Origin: Butyrivibrio sp. MC2013 | GTDB taxonomy: Bacteria; Bacillota; Clostridia; Lachnospirales; Lachnospiraceae | DNA: 64,000 nucleotides | Assembly (NCBI RefSeq): GCF_000424585.1 | Contig: NZ_AUKE01000020.1 | Coordinates: 1 to 64,000 of the forward strand | Direction: 5' to 3' | Part shown: one piece after another, positions 17,996-26,100 of the stretch | Numbering within the stretch: the stretch's first letter is position 1 | Layout of the letters: every line of letters begins with the position of its first letter | Program-made: the position numbers and the translations under genes | The notes under the pieces: generated by a model | Told to the model about the DNA's origin: nothing | What the model saw: only the letters and a program-made list of their open reading frames with translations | Database searches by the model: none

Positions 17996-19051
17996 ATGGT
18001 TACTGTCAGTTTGTGTATGATCGTGAAAAATGAGGAAAAAAATCTGCAAAGCTGCCTGGACAGCCTAAAGGGGCTCATGGATGAGATCATCATCGTGGAT
18101 ACCGGCTCTACTGACAGCACTGTTAATATTGCCCTGGCTAATGGGGCCAAGGTATATGACTTTAAATGGATAGATGATTTTGCAGCAGCCAGGAATTTTG
18201 CTTTTTCCAAGGCCGGGTGCGACTTTATATATACAGCTGATGCAGATGAGACAATGACCGAAGAGGGCAGGCAGATGTTTATGGGACTTAAGAGCCTGCT
18301 CACTGCAAGTGATATACCAGAGGGTGATGACCTGCCGGTAGATATTGTGCAGATGTATTATGTGGGTCAGCTGCAGGGGAAGCGCAGTGTGTATAACTAT
18401 GACAGAGAGCTAAGACCCAAGCTCTTTCGCCGTGTTCGAGGCTTTTACTGGATCAATCCCATACATGAACAGATAAGGGTTGAGCCTATAGTTGTTGATT
18501 CTGATATAGAGATCATCCATCATATGGACGAGAGCCATGCTGCCAGGGATCTGGCCATATTTGAGAAGATGGTGGAAGAAGGAAGGCAGATCACTCCGGC
18601 ACTTTTGGACTTCTATGCCAGAGAACTGTATATGGCAGGCAATAGAGAGAACTTTGAAAAGGCAGGGGATTTTTTTCGTAATATAACTGAAAGCGAAGAG
18701 AGCAGCGTGGATGATATCAGAAAAGCCAGCGTCATACTCTGCAAGCGCGCTTCTATCATGGGAGATTTGCAGGAGATGATGAAGTATGCTTTAAAGGAAG
18801 TGGCTGCAGGAGCCAGCTCAGAGACCTGCTGCGAGCTGGGGGATTACTATATGAAGGAAGGCGACCCGTCGGAGGCCAGCCTGTGGTACTATAATGCTGC
18901 CTATGAGCAGGTGCCGGTGCTGGATATCAGATCAGGTAAGGGAAGGCCTCTGATGGCGCTCTACAAATGCTACAGTATGATGGGCGATGAGAAGCAGGCA
19001 CAGATGTTCAAGCAAAAGGCTATAGAGGAATGCGGGGAAGAGGACATCTAG
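17996..19051 (+). CDS. Family 2 glycosyltransferase with helical repeat tail
   Basis: The 351-residue protein begins with a GT-A glycosyltransferase fold: VSLCMIVKNEEKNL, then EIIIVDTGSTDSTV, and the metal-binding segment IYTADADET (D-x-D type). This N-terminal pattern is seen in SunS-like and other family 2 enzymes. From about residue 190 the chain is helical with TPR-like pairs (LLDFYARELYMAGN, CCELGDYYMKEGDPSEASLWYYNAAY). No membrane segment or signal is seen, so it acts in the cytoplasm. Start follows GGAGG (17987-17991). Acceptor unknown; a surface or flagellar protein is possible. Confidence 0.8.
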   Translation: MVTVSLCMIVKNEEKNLQSCLDSLKGLMDEIIIVDTGSTDSTVNIALANGAKVYDFKWIDDFAAARNFAFSKAGCDFIYTADADETMTEEGRQMFMGLKSLLTASDIPEGDDLPVDIVQMYYVGQLQGKRSVYNYDRELRPKLFRRVRGFYWINPIHEQIRVEPIVVDSDIEIIHHMDESHAARDLAIFEKMVEEGRQITPALLDFYARELYMAGNRENFEKAGDFFRNITESEESSVDDIRKASVILCKRASIMGDLQEMMKYALKEVAAGASSETCCELGDYYMKEGDPSEASLWYYNAAYEQVPVLDIRSGKGRPLMALYKCYSMMGDEKQAQMFKQKAIEECGEEDI

Positions 19052-19197
19052 GCTCCCCGGCGCGTATTAGTTGTTAATGTGGAAGTGTAAGATGAAAAGA
19101 CAGATATATGAATCGGGACAATAATCCCTTATTTACAAATGCACTTTCGTATGATACAGTGATAGCATGCTAAAACGGTAAAGATCGGGAGGAAATC

Positions 19198-20253
19198 ATG
19201 AGCTGGGAAAGTAATGTTAGAAAGGTAGTACCCTATACCCCGGGGGAACAGCCGAGGGATAAGAATATAATCAAACTTAACACCAATGAGTGCCCTTATC
19301 CGCCTGCACCGGGCGTAGAAAAGGTATTAAAAGGACTAAGCTATGAAGATCTGAGGCTCTATCCGGATCCGGAAGCTTCTAAGCTGGTAAAATCCATAAG
19401 CGACTATTACAAGGTGCCTGAAGATCAGATATTTGTGGGTGTGGGATCTGATGATGTGATCGCTCTTTCATTTCTCACATTCTTTAATTCCGGTAAGAAG
19501 ATTCTCTTTCCTGATGTGACCTATTCATTTTATAACGTATGGGCGGAGCTCTTTGACATACCCTATGAGAGGCAGCCTCTGGATGATGATTTCAGGATCA
19601 GGGCTGAGGATTATAAGAAGGAAAACGGCGGTATCATTTTCCCTAATCCCAATGCGCCTACGGGAATACTGGAAAGCACCTCCATGATAGAAGAGATAGT
19701 GGCTGCAAATAAAGACAGCGTGGTGATCGTGGATGAAGCTTACATCGACTTTGGAGGGGAAAGCGTACTGCCCCTGATCGATAAATACGAGAATCTCCTG
19801 GTGGTAAGGACCTATTCCAAATCAAGGGCTATGGCGGGAATCCGCATAGGTTATGCGTTTGGCTCAGGGAAGCTGATCAAATATCTCTCTGATGCCAAGT
19901 TCTCCTATAATTCTTACACCATGAACCTGCCCTCTATAGAGCTGGGTGCGGCATCCATGGCTGATGATGAATATTTCAAAACAACTTGTAAAAAGATCAT
20001 GGAGACCAGACGCAGGATCAAATGCGAACTTAAGGCGCTGGGATTTACTTTTCCCGATTCCCAGGCAAATTTCATCTTTGCAAAGCATGAGAATGTATCT
20101 GCCCAGTCTCTATTTTGCGCACTTAAAGCAAAGGGGATATATGTGCGCCACTGGAATGCTCCAAGGATAGAGGATTATCTGAGGATCACCATAGGAACAG
20201 ATGAGGAGATGGACAGATTCATAGAAGAACTAAGGGATATTTTGGGAAAATAA
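19198..20253 (+). CDS. hisC: Histidinol-phosphate aminotransferase-like PLP enzyme
   Basis: The 351-residue class I/II aminotransferase converts imidazole-acetol phosphate and glutamate to histidinol phosphate in histidine synthesis, and often acts on aromatic amino acids too. Signs: IKLNTNECPYPPAPGV near the N-terminus, FPNPNAPTG, VVDEAYIDFGG, the PLP lysine K208 in TYSKSRAMAGIRIGY, and a C-terminal RITIG. It stands alone, away from other his genes, with its own terminator, so a broader aminotransferase role is possible. The start at 19198 follows GGGAGG. Confidence 0.88.
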   Translation: MSWESNVRKVVPYTPGEQPRDKNIIKLNTNECPYPPAPGVEKVLKGLSYEDLRLYPDPEASKLVKSISDYYKVPEDQIFVGVGSDDVIALSFLTFFNSGKKILFPDVTYSFYNVWAELFDIPYERQPLDDDFRIRAEDYKKENGGIIFPNPNAPTGILESTSMIEEIVAANKDSVVIVDEAYIDFGGESVLPLIDKYENLLVVRTYSKSRAMAGIRIGYAFGSGKLIKYLSDAKFSYNSYTMNLPSIELGAASMADDEYFKTTCKKIMETRRRIKCELKALGFTFPDSQANFIFAKHENVSAQSLFCALKAKGIYVRHWNAPRIEDYLRITIGTDEEMDRFIEELRDILGK

Positions 20254-20342
20254 AATGTGTCATAAATGTCAAAAGTTATTTGCACAAAAAAAGAACTATA
20301 GATCGCATTATTCTAAAATTATCTGATTTGCGATTCTATCTT

Positions 20343-20389
20343 GGCCTTCGGAATGGGACTTGTAATTCTCATTCCGAAGGCTTTTTAAA
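20343..20389 (+). terminator. Terminator of hisC
   Basis: The 12-bp stem GCCTTCGGAATG / CATTCCGAAGGC is perfect and followed by TTTTT. The rest of the 345-bp gap before the receptor gene is AT-rich and holds a candidate sigma-28 site. Confidence 0.9.
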
Positions 20390-20454
20390 TTAATTAAAGC
20401 TATGGTATATCATGGAAAACTCGAATATTTATTTAGTTTTTTACATGAGAAATC

Positions 20455-20481
20455 TTATCAAGCAAAAAAACTTGTCGATAT
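20455..20481 (+). promoter_or_regulatory. Candidate sigma-28 promoter of the chemoreceptor
   Basis: TTAT (20455-20458), 15 bp, then GTCGATAT (20474-20481). The -10 part matches the flagellin promoters in this window, but the -35 part is weak. Confidence 0.5.
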
Positions 20482-20598
20482 ACTTAAAGGAATTCTATCT
20501 ACACTTTAGCTATTAATATCGTTGTAAGTGGTGTGTGATCTATATTTTTCTGAGCCCATATGGCTATGATCATTATCTATACTAAAAGGAGAGAGAAT

Positions 20599-22320
20599 AT
20601 GGCAAAGAAGGGCGCATCCGTAAATGAAGCAAAGATGTCAATGACAGGTCTGACTCCCAAGATACTGGGTCCTGCACTGGGAATCGTGGTATTTCTGATC
20701 CTGACACTGACCGTTACTCAGCTTAAGATCGTAAGTATCTTGACTGATCTTAATGCTCTGAAAGAAGAACACCTGATGGCTATGGAGGTAGCAGAGGATA
20801 TCCGTTATGAGGGTCTGCACACATGCGAGATATTCACTGATATGTCCGCTACCAGGGATGAGGAAGTATTTGAAGAGGCAGAAGAGATCAAGGCCAATAT
20901 GTATTCTCTTATGAATCAGCTGGTAGAGCTGGATGACGAATACGCTCAGGCTATCTCACAGATCAGGACCAAATATGATTCTCTATATGATCTGTGCCAT
21001 AAAATGGCAAGGGCATATATAGATGAGGGACAGGATGCCGGTAATGAAGTAATGGAAGAAGTGGATGGTGAAACAGAAAGCTTCTCAGAAGCCCTGGATA
21101 AGACTGTTGAAGACGTGGAAAAAGAGATGGAGCAAAGTGTTGAAGCCATTGATTCCAGTACTATCACAATGGCTGCTATCAATACAGTATGCTCTATCAT
21201 AAATATAATCCTGGGAATATGGATAGCAATATCGGTCATCAGGATTGTGATAAAGCCTATCCTGAAGGTGAGCTCAGCTATCACTACTCTGGCAGGAAGA
21301 GATCTGACAGCACCTAAGCTTGATATCAAGCAAAAGGATGAGATTGGTGATCTGGCAAAGGCTTACAATTCTCTGCAGGATTCCATGAAGGAGATCATGG
21401 GAGATCTGAACGGATCCACAGAAAAACTGGAGACTATGTCAGATGACATGAGTTCTCATTCTGATACTATTGCCAAGAATGTAAATGAGATCACCGGAGC
21501 AGTAAACCATGTAGCAGAGACTGCAGGCGAGCAGGCTGAAGATATCAACCGCTCTATGAGCGAGATTGATGGACTGCGCGATATTGCAAAACAGAATGAG
21601 GATGCAACGGATAACCTGTCCAAGGCCAGTGTTCAGATCTCTGAAGCTAGCAAAGCCGGAACTCAGGTTATGGATGATCTTTATAATATTACCAAGGAGA
21701 GCGAGCACTCCTTTGAGGAAATCTTTGACAGTATCAATAGGATCAAAGAGAGTACCTCCAAGATTGGTCAGTCATCTGATCTGATCCAGAGCATTGCATC
21801 CCAGACCAACCTCCTGTCACTGAATGCTTCTATTGAGGCTGCAAGAGCAGGCGAAATGGGTAAGGGATTTGCAGTCGTAGCAGATGAGATCCGTCAGCTG
21901 GCTGAAGACTCCGCAAGCAGTGCCAACGAGATCAATGAGATGCTCAAGGAGCTGCAGGCAAATGTGGATAACGCTAATCTGAAGAGTGAGAGCGTTAAGG
22001 ATGCTGTTGAGCGCCAGGTAAGAGGCGTGGAAGATACCAGGACCAAGTACAATGATATCTCTGATAACCTGGAGATCATCAATAAGGAAGTACAGAGTCT
22101 GGGCAACGTAAGTAAGTCCATGACAGAGAGTTGTGAAAGAGTTGGTACAGCTATGGGTCATCTGGCAGAAGCAGCTCAGACCAATGCCGCAGCAACTGAA
22201 GAGACTAATGCTTCCATTGAAGAAGTGCTGGCTATGGTCAATGTCATTGCTGATGGCTCAGCTGATGTCAAGAAGCAGTCTGATGAGCTGAGGGTGATTG
22301 TAGAAAAGTATAAGCTGTAA
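20599..22320 (+). CDS. Methyl-accepting chemotaxis protein
   Basis: The 573-residue receptor has a first membrane segment (about 25-43, [18 protein letters not shown]), an extracellular four-helix-like sensor of about 150 residues, a second membrane segment (about 190-220), a HAMP domain ([19 protein letters not shown] onward), and a long cytoplasmic coiled coil. The signalling tip reads [17 protein letters not shown], typical of the CheA/CheW contact region. The start at 20599 follows AGGAGAG; an upstream in-frame ATG has no site. A sigma-28-like promoter ties it to the flagellar regulon. Ligand unknown. Confidence 0.93.
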   Translation: MAKKGASVNEAKMSMTGLTPKILGPALGIVVFLILTLTVTQLKIVSILTDLNALKEEHLMAMEVAEDIRYEGLHTCEIFTDMSATRDEEVFEEAEEIKANMYSLMNQLVELDDEYAQAISQIRTKYDSLYDLCHKMARAYIDEGQDAGNEVMEEVDGETESFSEALDKTVEDVEKEMEQSVEAIDSSTITMAAINTVCSIINIILGIWIAISVIRIVIKPILKVSSAITTLAGRDLTAPKLDIKQKDEIGDLAKAYNSLQDSMKEIMGDLNGSTEKLETMSDDMSSHSDTIAKNVNEITGAVNHVAETAGEQAEDINRSMSEIDGLRDIAKQNEDATDNLSKASVQISEASKAGTQVMDDLYNITKESEHSFEEIFDSINRIKESTSKIGQSSDLIQSIASQTNLLSLNASIEAARAGEMGKGFAVVADEIRQLAEDSASSANEINEMLKELQANVDNANLKSESVKDAVERQVRGVEDTRTKYNDISDNLEIINKEVQSLGNVSKSMTESCERVGTAMGHLAEAAQTNAAATEETNASIEEVLAMVNVIADGSADVKKQSDELRVIVEKYKL

Positions 22321-22466
22321 CTGATTTGACCTAAGGATCAATGATGTCGGATATACGTTTATTATTGATCGGATTGTTATAGTAATAATGTGCAAAATAT
22401 TAGATAAATATATTTTACTAAATTGCAGTGCTAACAAGGTAAAATATTAGATTGAACGTTTGGTCA

Positions 22467-22504
22467 AGAGCCTACATTTCTAACGGAAATGGGGCTCTTT
22501 TTTT
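22467..22504 (+). terminator. Terminator of the chemoreceptor gene
   Basis: AGAGCC..CATTT pairs with AAATGGGGCTCT and is followed by a long T run. Confidence 0.85.
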
Positions 22505-22584
22505 GGAACTTTTGTTATTGTTTTGGACTTTTTTTTCTGTTATTCTTGTAGGGCGATTCTAAGATTATTATGGGAGAGGTGTGT

Positions 22585-23079
22585 ATGATTTCCAAATATT
22601 TGTATGTATTTCTGATATCTATGGTACCTATCGCAGAGCTCAGGGTAGCAATCCCTATCGCCCAGGGTTTTAAGGTGGCAGATCCGGCTTTTAACATGAC
22701 TGTCGCTTATATTATCTGCGTGATAGGCAATATGATCCCGGTTCCCTTTATTTTCTTTTTTGCCAGGAGAATACTGGAATGGGGCGCTGACAAGCCCGTT
22801 ATCGGTAGGTTCTTCTCATTTTGTCTGGAGAAGGGACACAAGGGCGGTGAGACTCTTAAGAACAAGGCAGGACGCGGCCTGTATTATGCCCTTTGGCTCT
22901 TTGTGGGCATTCCTGTTCCCGGAACAGGCGCATGGACAGGGACTCTGGCAGCTTCATTTCTGGACATGGATTTTAAGAGGAGCGTCAGGAGCGTTATGCT
23001 GGGCGTTCTTACTGCAGGTATCATCATGGCAGTGGGCAGCTTTATCATAGCTTCAGGATTTACAGCCATTACAGGCTGA
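22585..23079 (+). CDS. Small membrane protein of the COG2426 (small multidrug export) family
   Basis: The 164-residue membrane protein has four or five hydrophobic segments. It opens with YVFLISMVPIAELRVAIPIA, where the E-L-R-x-A-I-P motif in the first membrane segment is the family hallmark. The motif GIPVPGTGAWTG near residue 115 is the second conserved re-entrant-like stretch. Called putative small multidrug exporters, these proteins have no firmly proven substrate. Start 22585 follows GGGAGAGG (22572-22579). It is a single gene between the receptor terminator and the giant PHP protein. Confidence 0.8.
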   Translation: MISKYLYVFLISMVPIAELRVAIPIAQGFKVADPAFNMTVAYIICVIGNMIPVPFIFFFARRILEWGADKPVIGRFFSFCLEKGHKGGETLKNKAGRGLYYALWLFVGIPVPGTGAWTGTLAASFLDMDFKRSVRSVMLGVLTAGIIMAVGSFIIASGFTAITG

Positions 23080-23094
23080 TCAATTTATAGCTTG

Positions 23095-23138
23095 CAGATC
23101 GCAAACTGATCTGTGAGTAGATTCACTTGTTACTCACA
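23095..23138 (+). other. Two overlapping hairpins before the PHP-domain gene
   Basis: CAGATC/GATCTG (23095-23113) and TGTGAGTA/TACTCACA (about 23112-23138) overlap by two bases and could be alternative structures or a weak terminator. They end about 8 bp before the ribosome-binding site. Confidence 0.4.
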
Positions 23139-23155
23139 TTAAAATGGAGGAGATA

Positions 23156-26100
23156 ATGATGAGACGAACAACAAGGCTTATCGCAGCCCGTACCTTGCTG
23201 GCATCGATGCTGGGCACATATGCGCTCTCAGGCGTAAGTGCTTTTGACTCTATGGCAGCAGAGAGCGCTTCCGTCTTTGAAGAAGCTGCAGCAGAGACCG
23301 TAGCAGCAGAAGACGAGATAGCGGAAGTTACTATGCCCGATCTCGCAGACGGTGATCAGATAGTGATCTACCATCCTGCAAGCGGCACAGTATTGTCATC
23401 TTCTGTATCAGGCAAAAAGCTGGCCGGAGCAGCTGCTACAAGCACAGAAGATGGCCTGACTGTAGAGGAAGACTACGCCGTCCTTACAGTGGACGTTGAT
23501 GAGAGCACAGGATATGTGACTCTCAGCGATGATGGCATGTATCTCACAAGCCCTGCTACAGGCAATGGACTGAGCCTGGAAGCCGAGGCAGGGGATTACA
23601 GCCACTGGCTTATAGAAAAGGCTGAAGCAGACGGCCTCTATACTCTTAAAAATACTCTGGCTGTGTTCAAGGATAGTGCGCAGTATCTTGAGTACTACAA
23701 CGGATACACTACCTATTCCATGAAGACAGCAGGAGATGCATACTATTTTGCTCTTATGGATGCAGATAGTGTGAAGGCGCCTGCAGCTGAGGAGCCTATA
23801 GAGGATCAGCCCGGCGAGGATGAACTGCCCGGCGAAGAAGAGACTCCTCTTCCTGAGGATACTTCTCTTGTAAAGGACGGAGATGAGATAGTACTCTATC
23901 ATCCTGCCAGCCAAACTGCCATGTCCGCTGCAGCATCAGGATCAAAACTTGCAGCAGTAGAAGCTGCAAAGGACGGAGACGGCCTGAAGATCGAAGGAGA
24001 CTATGCTGTACTCACCGTCAATGTGAACGAAGAAAACGGATATGCAGCACTTGTTTCTGATGGTAAGTATCTGACTACAGGTGCTACAGGCAACAACCTG
24101 TCATTTAAGGCAGAGGCAGATGACTACAGCTACTGGCTCTTTGAAGAGGTAGAAGGAACTGATGGCCTTGTTACAGTAAAGAATATTGCTGCAGCATATA
24201 ACGGCAATGCTCAGTACCTTGAGTATTTCAAGGGCTATACTACTTATTCATTTAAAGCAGGCAATGATGCATATCTTTTCTCCATATATGATGCTGACAA
24301 GATCAATGCAGCAGCTGAAGGCGAAGTGGTATATGACGAAAAGGCAAGTGTGACCGTAGCGCGTTTTGCAGGTACTGCTGATTATGAGGCAGCAGGCGTT
24401 ACAGATCTGATCTGCGGCGACCTCTATGAGGACAATGACCTTCTCGACACCAATTCTGCTTTTACTGCAGTATTAAGCGGACAGAATGTTGGAGTATGGG
24501 AAAAGACAGCTGCTAACGGCGGCGAGAGCTACAACTACTACATGAGAGCAGTAGGCGTAGGTTCAGGCACTGATGACTATCTTCAGCTGACCTTCCCCGG
24601 AAGGGGCTATGCCAATATGGATATGGCTTTCCGTCTTCGTGCCAGCAATACAGGCGCAGGTTCATTCCAGCTGAAGGTATCAACTGACGGTGAGAACTTC
24701 ACTAACCTGACAAAGGGTACATATTCATATTCCTATACAGATTATTCAGGAGAAGCTCCCGCACCTGTAGTAGGCAGCGGAGATATCACAGACGGTATCG
24801 CAAAGACATCTCTTTCACCTGCCAAGTATGTGGAGTTCACTTTTGAGCTTCCTGCAGAATGCAACAATGCAGATAAGGTCTATGTACGTCTGGTACCCGG
24901 AAGCGAAGCTGCCAAGTCAGGCAAGACCATCACCTCCGGCGGCACAGTACGTATGGACAGCGTAGTGGTCAAGGCAAATCCCGCCTGCGGCGGATCCATG
25001 ACAGGCTATGTAAAGAGCAGCATCCCTTCAGGAGAAGCTGCCATCGGACAGAAGCTGACACTTTCGTCAGATACAAAGGATGCCAGGATCTATTACTCTC
25101 TTGATAAGGGAGTAAGCTACAGCGAGTATACAGAGGCAGTAGAGCTCACAGAGCTTCCTCTGACAGTAAGTGCTTATGCTGTAAGCGATAATAGAGCAGA
25201 TTCTATCGTAACTATATACAGCTATACTAAGGCCGGCACTCCTTCTGTAAAGGCTACTCCCGGCGGCGGAGCCGTAAGAGTGGGGCAGAAGGTAAAGCTC
25301 ACCTGCGAAGCAGAAGATGCTGTTATTTACTATGCATTTGCTGACAGCGCAGATGCCCAGGTGGCAGATGATGCATGGCAGACATATACAGAGCCTGTTG
25401 AGATCAAAGAGCTGCCTGCAGTGATCAAGGCTAAAGCCTGCAAGGAAGGCTGCAGTGAAAGCCCTGTATCTACAGCTTCATTTACATTAAGACAGAACGA
25501 GAATTACAATATCTATTTTGGACAGATCCATTCACATACCAGTTATTCAGACGGATCCGGTACCTGCGAGGAGGCATTTGCTCATGCTTCAAAGGTGGAC
25601 AACCTGGATTTTTTGGCTGTAACAGACCACTCCAACTCACTGGATAATGCTGACAGCTCTGAGCTGGCCAAAAATGTAGACACTGCTGATACAGATGAGT
25701 GGACCATGGGACACAGCCTGGCAAAGCAGTATACAACAGATGATTTCGTAGCTTTCTACGGCTTTGAGATGACCTGGAGCAACGGACTGGGTCATATGAA
25801 TACCTTTAACACACCCGGTTTCCAGAGCCGTACCCAGGCTGCTTACAAGACCTATGGCACAGCACTGAACAATTATTACAATACACTCTCTACTGTTCCG
25901 GATTCTATCAGCCAGTTCAACCATCCCGGAACAACCTTTGGTGATTTCCAGGATTTCGCATATTATACAGGCGAAAGAGATAACCTGATCACAATGATCG
26001 AGGTAGGTAACGGTGAAGGAGCTATCGGCAGCAGCGGATACTTCCCTTCATACGAGTACTACACAAGAGCTCTGGATAAGGGCTGGCACGTAGCACCCAC

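Noticed and set aside
23408..23914. 168-residue open frame on the minus strand inside the PHP-domain gene
   Set aside because: It is the mirror of a well-supported coding frame and has no start signal or known motif.
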